Source of the DNA: a virus
Reading direction: 5' to 3' (one strand)
Virus record (IMG/VR): IMGVR_UViG_3300030107_000131
Coordinates: 1-28,572 of that record
Length of the DNA stretch: 28,572 nt
The position numbers and the translations under genes were made by a program. A model generated the notes under the pieces. The model was not told where the DNA came from, did not search any database, and saw only the letters and a program-made list of their open reading frames with translations. Of this stretch, positions 13,075-21,756 are shown one piece after another. How positions within the stretch are numbered: the stretch's first letter is position 1; each line of letters begins with the position of its first letter.

Positions 13075-13868
13075 CGATTATAATATTGATTGATAAATTT
13101 TCTAATAGTAGCAGAGTGCCCAATACGACCTTTTTTAGGAGAATATCTAAGATTATCTCGACTTATTTCATCCCATGCAAAAGACGCTGGTTCTGTTCTT
13201 CTTTTTTTAAAACCAGCAGTTCTTCCTAATTGTGTCCAAAAATTATCCCATAGCTTTGGCTCTATCATTGAATGTGCTGTATGTTCTACAGTTCCTTTTG
13301 TTTCATATCTTTTATAATCTCCAAGTTTTATATATTCTTGTTGATTTTGTTTTTTTAAAGATTCTCTTTTGCTTTTGTCCCCTTTAAATTGTTCTGAATG
13401 AGCCATTTCTGCAAACAAATCTGATACATTACCACTTTCAACTTTTAAAGTATCTGTTTTATCTCCTAAATGAAAACTAGCTCTGTGTGTATGGTCGCTT
13501 TGTTTTATATATGGCTTACCTACTTTTTCCCAAATTTTTCTTAATGTATTTTTTTCTACAATATCTGGTGTTGGTCTTAGACTTTCAATTCCAAATGAAC
13601 CGGAAAGTTCTTTGCCATATTGAGGAGTAAAATCGCTATATAAATTATCTAATGTAAATGGTTTATTTGTGCCATATAGAAGTTTATTGCCGTAAGTAGG
13701 CACTGTATTTCTTAACTTATAGTATGAAGAAATAAAAGATTTGAAACTATTATCTGGGTTATCTAACTCAGACTCAAATAGTAAATAGTCTATGTTGTTA
13801 TGCACGCTGGTTGATGCAGGAGTAGTAGCTTGTGGCTTAAGAAAATCTGACATAGATTGTTTAGGCAT
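13071..13868 (-). CDS. Putative virion-associated protein with zincin-like Glu/His motif, 265 aa
   Basis: This is the last gene of the minus-strand structural operon; its ATG overlaps the stop of the 1218-aa gene (TAATG). The N-terminus MPKQSMSDFLKPQ is low complexity. The centre contains FAEMAHSEQF (152-161) and, about 35 residues later, VEHTAHSMIEP (194-204), a combination like that of zinc metallopeptidase-like domains (Glu/His helix, then Glu-xx-Ala-His). The first His of a classical HExxH is absent, so catalysis is uncertain. A protein ejected with the DNA or acting on peptidoglycan is possible. Confidence 0.6.
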   Translation of the reverse strand: MPKQSMSDFLKPQATTPASTSVHNNIDYLLFESELDNPDNSFKSFISSYYKLRNTVPTYGNKLLYGTNKPFTLDNLYSDFTPQYGKELSGSFGIESLRPTPDIVEKNTLRKIWEKVGKPYIKQSDHTHRASFHLGDKTDTLKVESGNVSDLFAEMAHSEQFKGDKSKRESLKKQNQQEYIKLGDYKRYETKGTVEHTAHSMIEPKLWDNFWTQLGRTAGFKKRRTEPASFAWDEISRDNLRYSPKKGRIGHSATIRKFINQYYNR

Positions 13869-16800
13869 TATAATTTAAACCCTTTAAATTCATTTAACGC
13901 TTGTTTCTTATATCTTTTCATCTTTCTTTGCATTAATTTTTTAAAGCTGATGTCACTCATAGTTATAGGAAATTGAGTATTTGCATTATTCCAAGCATCT
14001 ACTTCAGCATATGCTCTATCATAGTCTTCGCTAGTCTGTGCTTTTTCTAGCATATTCATAATCTTTCTAACTCTAAATCCCTTAGAAGATTTTATTCTAT
14101 CTAACTTCATACCTTCAGTTTCAATTCTCTTTGATGCCTCTCTTAGTAAAGAACTTCCTGTTAGCTTTGCTAATCTTGCTGGACTTCTCAGTAAAGCATC
14201 AGCCCTTAAGTCTCTAAAATCAGATTCTATAGCTGGTAAAAACCTAGTAAAAAAATTATCTACATCTGATAGTAATGGTGGGTACGCTAAGAATTTTAAT
14301 GAACTAGAAACAGTTTTTCCTTCATCTAAACTAGCTGATACAAGTTCTCCCATAAACCCAAAAGCACCAACAGCCATAACACCTTCTGCTATTTCCTGTA
14401 TATTTTCTGGCATACCACCATCTGCATTAGGAGGTACTTCTCCAGATATCCACCTCTTCATAAAATCTTTAGCTTGATTTGCTGTGTAAGCACCAGCCAC
14501 ACCAGCTATAGCCAACCTCATTATAGGCATAAAGTTACCATAGGCTATATCATGTCTAGCTAAATCCATAAGATAATTATATTGCCTGTAACCAAATCTT
14601 TTAAACTGAGTAAGCATTTTAGCTTTAGGATTATTAAAGATTAATGGGTCTTCTAGTATGTCTTTTTGTAGCTGACTTCTTCTAGCAAACTTAGACATAG
14701 CCCTTACATAATCATCATCAGTTAATCTAGAAACCTTAGAGTCTATACCAAGTTGATTTAACTTACTAGCTGCCCACTCTCTTCTAAGCTTAGACCTACC
14801 TAATAAACCTTGACCTTTAACTGCTTTAAACATATCATCTACTAAAACTCTAGCTGTAGCCGCTGCAGTTATTTGATTTATTTTATTTATACCATTGAAT
14901 CCACTAAACTTACTTAACCCTTCTACTACTTTATTAGTTATTTTAGATTGGTTAGATATACCAATCATTTCATTAAACATAGAGTAGTTAGTTACACCAG
15001 ATTTTTCAATAAGTTCTCTTGTGTTTTTGTTTGTTAATGAAAACAATCCTCTAAAAAAAGGAATATACCCAGCTTCTAAAGCTGTAGATATAGTTGCCTG
15101 TGATACATTCATAAGAGGAGCATAACCAAGTCCTATCTTAAATCCTGTTTGCCACTCCATGTATTTTCTCCACAGATTCTTAGTCTCTGGTTTATAGTTG
15201 TATTTGGAATTGTATTCTATATCTCCTTTAACATGAGAGAACAACTCTGTCATTATTCCTTTGTCTTCTATCTCAGCAGATTTTAATAAGGCATCAAATC
15301 TCTCTCCCTTAGCACCAAAGTTTTTAACAAAAGCAGTTCTATTAGCAGCTTTAGTAGCATACCTAGTCATCAATGTTTTAAAGTTTCTTTCTAATAATTC
15401 TTCTGGCACATTAAATCTTCTTGCTTTTTCTAGGTTTCCAAAGGTGTTAAATAATTCTTCTGATAACCCATTAGCAACTCTAGAATATGCTCTTAAATAT
15501 TGTAGGTCAGAACCACTTTCTATGTTAGCAAAAATTAAATCTCTTGTATTTTTATTTAACCTATCAGAACTTCTTTGAATTAATTTATTTAAGTATTCAG
15601 CTAACTTTTTATTTTTATTTATAAATAGTTCTGGGTTTACCATAGCACCAAATACAGCATCTCCCTCCATATATGCAAAATCAGTTTTTAATATTTTAGC
15701 TATTTCAGATTTCTTTCCTATAACACTTAGCATGTCATCAAATACAGCATCAGCTATATCTCTGTTAAGCATTTGAGGTACATAGTTTTTTATGTAACCC
15801 GGAAGCTGACCACCTTCTGCAGAAAACCTTCTTGCAATTAAATCAGTAACACTATCAGCTTCTGGAAATTTACCTTCTTGTTTTATTCTTGTTAGGTCTC
15901 TATAGTAAGCTTCTTCTGCTTGAGCTTTGCTCATACCTTTTTTTCTAAATTTATTTATAGTCTTACTACTAGGATTAAATACACCTAGTCTCATTAATCT
16001 ACCTATATACTCTCCAGTTAAAACATCTTTGTCTGCTGTATAATTTGCAGTTGAATTGTAAAACTTTCTTATTGATGCTTTTTGAGAACCTCTATATTTT
16101 GCTCTGTTTAATGTATTAAATAAGTTTTGTATAGGTTTTGGAAAAAAGTTTTCTTTGTTCAATCCACTCTTTGCTTCTTGAGTAACCCAACCCTCTGCTT
16201 TAATTTTATTTATATTGTCATTTGCTAATTTCTTTTTAGCTAATGAGTTTCTATATCTGTCTAGTTCAAGAGGGTTTAAAAAGTCTAAATTTATTCTATC
16301 ACCTATAAGTTCTTTTACTTGAGTATCTGATAGAAGTTTTTGTTTTTCTTTGTTTAAAGAATTGTTTCTAAGAAACTGTAAGTTAGATTCATTGAAACCT
16401 AAATCCTTTTCCATCTTTCTTAAGTTTTGTTTTCTAACTTTTAGTATGTCTTCAAACGTAGCTTTTTGATTTTCGCTAGACAATCTATATGTTTTATTAA
16501 ATCTTAACTTATTAACATTTCTAACTTCATTAGTACCAGAACCTATTAGTGTATAACTGTTACCTTTTTTATTTATTATATTCCATTTCTTACCAGCTCT
16601 ATCAATCCAAATTTCATTCTGTTGCCTTGCTAAATCTAATGTATCTACCTCTGAACCATATGCTTCTGCTAGTTCATTACTAACTTTTTCTCTTTTAGTT
16701 AAAGGTTTTCTACCTCTCTCAATAAATTTTTCTAACTCTGTCTTAGAGTTTAATGCTCTAGAAACACCTCTTAATCCAAGTAACATACCACCAGCAGTTA

Positions 16801-17524
16801 GATAATCTTGTGGTGTAGGCATCTCTCCTTCTGATAACGGAGTAATTGTGCCTAACGCTGCTGTTTCTCCAGCTACTTTAGTTAATGTACTAGCCCCTCT
16901 TGCAGTTAAGTAAGTACCTACTCCAGCAGTAGCCCCACCTAATACAGCACCAGATACAGTATCTTTAAGCACTCCACCTAATTGTATCTCCCCTGTATCT
17001 TTTTTCTGTTGTAAAGCACCACCAAATCCTTCGTACAGCGATAAAGCACCAGCTTGTCTGCCTATATTAGCAGATGCGTTCCTAGCTACATTCTTAGCAA
17101 CACTACCCTTAACTCCATTACGAACTAAGTTTTTAAATACATACTTAGTTGCAAGGTTTTTAGCTGCAGCTCCACCTATACCACCACCTAAAGCCGTTAC
17201 AGCTAAATCAGTAGGAGCAAGAAAAGATGCGATACCAGCTCCCAAGTCAGCAAGGACTCCGGGTTCATACCCAGACAAATCAAACCTTTTCTTTCCTGTA
17301 GCCATCTCTTGAGCCATACCCTGTATAGAACGATTATATCCAAGCTTAATAAAACTTGGCAAAGAGTCAAATATATTTTTAGAAGTTTCACTAGAGTAAT
17401 CTGTTATCTCATTCTTATATTCTGGAAACTTTTTGACAAGTGCATTAAACAACTTATCATCATCTATATTATTTAAGTCTGGATAGGTGTTTCTATATTT
17501 AGATAAGAGTTGAGACTTATTCAT
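13868..17524 (-). CDS. Large internal/ejection virion protein, 1218 aa
   Basis: Size, place in the structural operon and composition point to an internal virion protein of the podovirus type. Residues about 85-265 are Gly/Ala-rich and hydrophobic with glycine-zipper-like runs (LGGGIGGAAAKNLATKYV, GAVLGGATAGVGTYL). The middle is long, charged and helical. Near residues 780-830 there is a WQTGFKIGLGYAPLMNVSQ block, and hydrophobic segments sit near 995-1015 and 1045-1060. The C-terminal third resembles the large polyvalent-protein-associated (LPD38-like) region of phage virion proteins, by eye only. It may cross the host envelope during DNA entry. No clear lysozyme or protease motif is seen. 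ATG 17524 overlaps the upstream stop (ATGA). Confidence 0.75.
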   Translation of the reverse strand: MNKSQLLSKYRNTYPDLNNIDDDKLFNALVKKFPEYKNEITDYSSETSKNIFDSLPSFIKLGYNRSIQGMAQEMATGKKRFDLSGYEPGVLADLGAGIASFLAPTDLAVTALGGGIGGAAAKNLATKYVFKNLVRNGVKGSVAKNVARNASANIGRQAGALSLYEGFGGALQQKKDTGEIQLGGVLKDTVSGAVLGGATAGVGTYLTARGASTLTKVAGETAALGTITPLSEGEMPTPQDYLTAGGMLLGLRGVSRALNSKTELEKFIERGRKPLTKREKVSNELAEAYGSEVDTLDLARQQNEIWIDRAGKKWNIINKKGNSYTLIGSGTNEVRNVNKLRFNKTYRLSSENQKATFEDILKVRKQNLRKMEKDLGFNESNLQFLRNNSLNKEKQKLLSDTQVKELIGDRINLDFLNPLELDRYRNSLAKKKLANDNINKIKAEGWVTQEAKSGLNKENFFPKPIQNLFNTLNRAKYRGSQKASIRKFYNSTANYTADKDVLTGEYIGRLMRLGVFNPSSKTINKFRKKGMSKAQAEEAYYRDLTRIKQEGKFPEADSVTDLIARRFSAEGGQLPGYIKNYVPQMLNRDIADAVFDDMLSVIGKKSEIAKILKTDFAYMEGDAVFGAMVNPELFINKNKKLAEYLNKLIQRSSDRLNKNTRDLIFANIESGSDLQYLRAYSRVANGLSEELFNTFGNLEKARRFNVPEELLERNFKTLMTRYATKAANRTAFVKNFGAKGERFDALLKSAEIEDKGIMTELFSHVKGDIEYNSKYNYKPETKNLWRKYMEWQTGFKIGLGYAPLMNVSQATISTALEAGYIPFFRGLFSLTNKNTRELIEKSGVTNYSMFNEMIGISNQSKITNKVVEGLSKFSGFNGINKINQITAAATARVLVDDMFKAVKGQGLLGRSKLRREWAASKLNQLGIDSKVSRLTDDDYVRAMSKFARRSQLQKDILEDPLIFNNPKAKMLTQFKRFGYRQYNYLMDLARHDIAYGNFMPIMRLAIAGVAGAYTANQAKDFMKRWISGEVPPNADGGMPENIQEIAEGVMAVGAFGFMGELVSASLDEGKTVSSSLKFLAYPPLLSDVDNFFTRFLPAIESDFRDLRADALLRSPARLAKLTGSSLLREASKRIETEGMKLDRIKSSKGFRVRKIMNMLEKAQTSEDYDRAYAEVDAWNNANTQFPITMSDISFKKLMQRKMKRYKKQALNEFKGFKL

Positions 17525-18636
17525 TTTTTATTTTTTCTTCTTTGCATATACATTTCTTTTTTAGACATTATCTTACCACCTTCTTTTCTAGTTTGTATAG
17601 GTGTTCCAGAAAAACCTCTTGCATATGTAGGAATATTTTCATATATGTTTTTAGCACCAACTTGTAATGTATCAAGAATATCGTCTACAGGCAACCTCCT
17701 AGCTAATCCTACTGCAGTAGAACCTCCGGGTGCTGCTTGAGCAACACCTCCAATTAAATTTAAAATAGTAGAGGATAAATTACCTTCATCTTCATCATCT
17801 TCAACTTTTCCAATATTATCTAAATTTGGTTCAGTATCAGTTGAAGATTCATAACCAACTAAACCTTCCATAGTAGCAGAGCCTACTCCATATTGTCCAT
17901 ACTTTTCTATAAAAGGTTTATAAGCACTTTTTAATGTTGCCAAAGCTTTTGCTTTTTGGTCATCTCCCAATGCTTGTGTGTATGAAGTTAGTAAACCACC
18001 AAGAACTGACAAATCAGTTTCATATGCCATTTTCACACCCTCATCAAGTATACCAGTTCCAAAACTTTTATCTAGCGATTCGGATACAAACCTCTTTTTT
18101 ACCTCTGGATTATTTCTAAATAAATCTCTGTGTATTGTATCTTCATATTCAAATCCCTCAATAGATTCACTAAAAAAGTTACCTATATTATCTATCTCTG
18201 TGTTTTCTCTTTCAGTATTACTTCTTAGAGCTTGTACTGTTTGCATAGCTAAGTCGTAAGCATTATTATTAACACTAAGATATTTAGCAGCGTGGTCTTC
18301 TAATGTCTTAAATCCCGCCTCATTTTTTTCAACACCAGATGCTACAAGATTAAATCCTGTCATTAAGTCCTCTGCTTCTCTTCTCTTTTTCTTCTCTAGG
18401 TATTCTTCTCTAGCTGTTTTAACTTGTTCTTTTCTAAGAGAAAGCATTTCATCTTGCCTTCTACTATTGTCACTAACTTGTTTTTGTGCTAGTTCTAATC
18501 TTGCATCAGCCCTTCTGTTTTCTGGACTAGCATATTCTGATAAAGTTTCTAATAACATATCAGTACCACTTTTAGGTTGCACTATGTTGATGCTATCTCC
18601 CATAGGAACTACATTATATCTACTTTTTATTGCCAT
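17521..18636 (-). CDS. Probable internal virion protein, coiled coil, 371 aa
   Basis: Residues about 40-95 are a strongly charged coiled coil (LELAQKQVSDNSRRQDEMLS, then KTAREEYLEKKKRREAEDL). The rest is helical, with an acidic stretch (EDDEDEGN) near 285 and a short Gly/Ala-rich segment (LIGGVAQAAPGGSTAVGLA) after it. The C-terminus has one copy of the EGG motif shared with the two neighbouring proteins (353-354) and a basic tail (YMQRRKNKK). It lies between the motif-rich 513-aa protein and the 1218-aa protein, the usual set of ejection proteins. Confidence 0.65.
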   Translation of the reverse strand: MAIKSRYNVVPMGDSINIVQPKSGTDMLLETLSEYASPENRRADARLELAQKQVSDNSRRQDEMLSLRKEQVKTAREEYLEKKKRREAEDLMTGFNLVASGVEKNEAGFKTLEDHAAKYLSVNNNAYDLAMQTVQALRSNTERENTEIDNIGNFFSESIEGFEYEDTIHRDLFRNNPEVKKRFVSESLDKSFGTGILDEGVKMAYETDLSVLGGLLTSYTQALGDDQKAKALATLKSAYKPFIEKYGQYGVGSATMEGLVGYESSTDTEPNLDNIGKVEDDEDEGNLSSTILNLIGGVAQAAPGGSTAVGLARRLPVDDILDTLQVGAKNIYENIPTYARGFSGTPIQTRKEGGKIMSKKEMYMQRRKNKK

Positions 18637-18640
18637 TTAC

Positions 18641-20182
18641 TTATCCTCCGGTAATATTAAGTGAGGGAACAAAATTTCCACTTTGAAATTGATTTTGAAG
18701 GTCTTCCATAATATTATTGTAATCAGATTGTGTTATGTATTGACCATCATAAAAAACATATCTAGTTCCATTGTATGTTACAGCACCCTCATCACGACTT
18801 GGTAACTGACTTACTACCCTTGCAGAGCTTGCAACAGTTTCCGTTCCTTCTGTTCCTTCTAATTGTCCTAACTGTGCTATAGTATCTCCTATAAACTGCT
18901 CACGCATACCTCTTATAGTTTCAAATCTTCTTTGTCCAGCTTGTTCTAAACCAGATTGATACTGCATACCAGCTCTCCTTCTTAAAGCGTCTTGTGATGC
19001 TTGTCTACCACCAAATCCTGCAAAACCACCACCCATATTCTGTGCTCTTAAACTAGCTTGACCAAGAGCACCAGTTCCTTGACTTCTAAGGTTTTGTACT
19101 CCCCTACTATAGTCAGCTAAAGCACCTTGTTCTCTACTAGCATCATATTCTTGAAAATTACGAGCTTGTTCAGCTATAGGTCTAAGACCAGCCATTTCAT
19201 ATATATCTTCTAGCATTGGAGTTTCTGTTGTTTGTGAACCAAAGCTATATACTTGACCACCATTTTGATAACCTCTTATAGTATCGCTTTTAGGTTTAGT
19301 CATCTTAGAAGCTTCGTTAAGTATCTCCATTATATCTTCCATATTGGGAAGCTCTCTTACTCTAATTTGTGCTCTCATATTTTCTGGGTTGTCTTTAAAT
19401 CTTTCTCTTAAAAATTTTATCATAGATATATCATCTTGTAATTTAGAAAGCTCAGACATCATATTTCTTTTAGGATTGACAACACCGATAGTACCAACAT
19501 CTTTAAACTCTCCACGCATCCTTGCATCTATTTGTAATGGGTCTGGGTCTTTTGGTACTTTACCACCCTCTTGGTAGCCAGCATCTTTTAACATATCAAA
19601 AAGAATATTTGTTGTGTCTCCTTGACTTCTCATGTAATTTGCTTTTTCAAAATTTAACAACATATTTAAAGCTTCTTTAGGCTCTAGCTTTCCAGATAGT
19701 ACTTTTTGTTGAATCATACCAGATGGTTTATTTTTAGAATCTTTCATTTCGCTTCTTATAAAATAATCAATCATAGGCTTATCTAGTAATGCTTGTTTTA
19801 AGCTGTCATTTTTTACAGCCTTATCTATAAAACCACCTTCTTGCATATAGCCCATACGATTACGAACTGTAGCTGGCAACTTACCTAAACCTTTGTTGTC
19901 TTTTGGTATTGGTTTTAACTGACCACCTTTGTTCATCATAGAGCTTTCTCTAGTCATATCAACATTATCTTGATTGGCAAGAGTATTAAGAGCTAATAAC
20001 TCATCTATTGCTGAGTGTGCATTTTGTAGTTGAGGAACTAAGCCACCATGACTCATATACATCTGGCTAGACCTATCTATATTGTTCATCATATCTAAAT
20101 TTTCTACTCCTATTTTATCAACGGCATCTTTACGAATAACATATTCACCGGGTTCTAACATAGCTGGTACTGTATCTGCCAT
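18641..20182 (-). CDS. Virion protein with repeated Gly-Gly motifs and tape-measure-like N-terminus, 513 aa
   Basis: The N-terminus DTVPAMLEPGEYVIRKDAV resembles the 'DsVPAlLtPGEfVi...' box that recurs in phage tape-measure and ejection proteins. Five copies of an aromatic/Met-x-x-Gly-Gly-x-hydrophobic motif occur (Gly pairs at 46-47, 86-87, 116-117, 206-207 and 308-309). A central region is charged and helical. Residues about 350-430 are Gly/Gln/Arg-rich. The C-terminus has a WW-like small beta segment (VTYNGTRYVFYDGQYITQ). The ATG overlaps the previous stop (TAATG). Probably an internal or ejection protein, on context. Confidence 0.65.
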   Translation of the reverse strand: MADTVPAMLEPGEYVIRKDAVDKIGVENLDMMNNIDRSSQMYMSHGGLVPQLQNAHSAIDELLALNTLANQDNVDMTRESSMMNKGGQLKPIPKDNKGLGKLPATVRNRMGYMQEGGFIDKAVKNDSLKQALLDKPMIDYFIRSEMKDSKNKPSGMIQQKVLSGKLEPKEALNMLLNFEKANYMRSQGDTTNILFDMLKDAGYQEGGKVPKDPDPLQIDARMRGEFKDVGTIGVVNPKRNMMSELSKLQDDISMIKFLRERFKDNPENMRAQIRVRELPNMEDIMEILNEASKMTKPKSDTIRGYQNGGQVYSFGSQTTETPMLEDIYEMAGLRPIAEQARNFQEYDASREQGALADYSRGVQNLRSQGTGALGQASLRAQNMGGGFAGFGGRQASQDALRRRAGMQYQSGLEQAGQRRFETIRGMREQFIGDTIAQLGQLEGTEGTETVASSARVVSQLPSRDEGAVTYNGTRYVFYDGQYITQSDYNNIMEDLQNQFQSGNFVPSLNITGG

Positions 20183-21066
20183 TACATAATCCTCCTGTTA
20201 AATGGTAGCATGTTTATTAAACCACCGCCTGCGTACATTTTCATTTCTCCACCTTCTTCATATCCATACTTTTTCTTTTTAGCCATACCACCTTTTGCAA
20301 AAGTACTAAAAGTAAATAAATCATCTGATAGATTTGATGTATCTACTAACTGCTCTGAGCCAAAGTAATCTAATCCAGAAGCAAATGCATCATCTGCATC
20401 ATCCATAGTTTCTAAGAAAGGATTATCTGCTAAACCTTGAGCAGTTACATCTCTAGCAAAAGCATCACCTCCTAAACCAAAAGTTCTAGCACCAAAATCT
20501 CCTAACAATCTAGGGGATTTAGCAAGAAGTTTTTGACCAAAATCTTTTCCACCAGCCATCAATCCAGTTTTAAGTCCTGTAGCCAAAGACCTTCCTAAAG
20601 CACCTTCACTAGCTTCTTTATTTATATCCTTTAACCTGTCAAAACCACTTCCTAATAAACCAGTAGATGACCTTCTACCTACACCTCTAGTATCAGTTAC
20701 TCCTTCTGCCAATTTTTCTCCAGCAAAAGAACCAGCAGCAGAGCCTAAACCTTTAGCTATAGCCGGCATAGCAAGTAAGCTTAATCCTCCTGTTGCTCCT
20801 GCAAGTGCTGTTGCGGCTAATCCTCCAAGAGCAGTACCACCAAGACTTCCTAATGTACTAAACAAACCTCTTCTTTTTTCTTGCCTTTCTAGTTTTTTAG
20901 CTTGCTCTATTTGTTCTTGTTGTGCAGTTGCTACATCTCTAGCTAATCCCATTCCAAATAGCTGTCTAGATATTCCGGGGATATAACCACCAGTTTGATA
21001 CTGCATAGGTTTCATGTATCCACCACCCATATATTCTCTTATTGTTTTACCTTTATCGTATGACAT
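20182..21066 (-). CDS. Glycine-rich membrane-active virion protein, 294 aa
   Basis: A long Gly/Ala stretch at about 70-120 (LGSLGGTALGGLAATALAGA, then GGLSLLAMPAIAKGLGSAAG) has the small-residue periodicity of glycine zippers that insert in membranes, as expected for an ejection protein like T7 gp14. Gly-Gly motifs shared with its neighbours sit at 14-16, 26-27, 259-260, 272-273 and 280-282, so they flank the hydrophobic core. The C-terminal part is acidic, then Lys-rich. Likely internal virion protein; family not recognised. Confidence 0.65.
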   Translation of the reverse strand: MSYDKGKTIREYMGGGYMKPMQYQTGGYIPGISRQLFGMGLARDVATAQQEQIEQAKKLERQEKRRGLFSTLGSLGGTALGGLAATALAGATGGLSLLAMPAIAKGLGSAAGSFAGEKLAEGVTDTRGVGRRSSTGLLGSGFDRLKDINKEASEGALGRSLATGLKTGLMAGGKDFGQKLLAKSPRLLGDFGARTFGLGGDAFARDVTAQGLADNPFLETMDDADDAFASGLDYFGSEQLVDTSNLSDDLFTFSTFAKGGMAKKKKYGYEEGGEMKMYAGGGLINMLPFNRRIM

Positions 21067-21078
21067 AATTATATCCTC

Positions 21079-21756
21079 TTAAACTTCTATAAATGTTTTC
21101 CAAACTGATGTAATCCAAAAAACCGTAGATTCACCATCTTGTAAATCCGAACTTGATGTTTGAATAGTCATTGTTGCTAATGCATTTGCTGGAACAATAG
21201 GAGACGCACTCCAGTCAGAGTTGTTAATAACCGTAACTGTACTTGCAACAAAATCTGTTGTGTGTGCAAATGTAGCAATACTGTCTTGAGTTGTATCTCC
21301 ATTATCAATTCTTTCTATGCCAAATGTAATAGTTTGAGTATTATCATTCATGTTTTCTGGTCTAATAATAAGCTTATGACAAATCATTTTAAATGGAGCT
21401 AAAAAAGAACTTTGCTCATTTAAACCAGTAGTTTGCTCTCCAACACCAGACCAAGGCAAATAATGTTTTGTTGTTCCAATATCGTCTTTAAAATTATGAT
21501 TGAAATATCTATAGTCTATAAATCTTCTTTTATACTCTAATTCATTTGCACTAAGTTTTTTATCTACAATCTCATTACCATCTCTTGACATAAGAGTTTT
21601 AAAAACAATACCTTTGTGCTTTCTTCTAACAGCAAGCCTACCATTATCTAAAGATATAAACGTGCCACCTTCTTGTAAGGATGATGCTGGAGTTCCGTCT
21701 GTAAAAGATTGTGGAGTCTCTACTGAATTCATTATTCTTCTTATATCTCTAGACAT
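21079..21756 (-). CDS. Probable structural protein, beta-rich C-terminal domain, 225 aa
   Basis: ATG 21756 overlaps the stop of the tail gene (TGATG), making it a better start than the in-frame TTG three bases upstream. The C-terminal half is beta-rich, with Thr/Asp/Asn-rich strands (MICHKLIIRPENMNDNTQTI and TDFVASTVTVINNSDW), like small receptor-binding or decoration domains. The N-terminal half contains a charged YKRRFIDYRYFNHNF stretch. By context it is a tail-associated or fibre-attachment protein; no family is recognised. Confidence 0.6.
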   Translation of the reverse strand: MSRDIRRIMNSVETPQSFTDGTPASSLQEGGTFISLDNGRLAVRRKHKGIVFKTLMSRDGNEIVDKKLSANELEYKRRFIDYRYFNHNFKDDIGTTKHYLPWSGVGEQTTGLNEQSSFLAPFKMICHKLIIRPENMNDNTQTITFGIERIDNGDTTQDSIATFAHTTDFVASTVTVINNSDWSASPIVPANALATMTIQTSSSDLQDGESTVFWITSVWKTFIEV

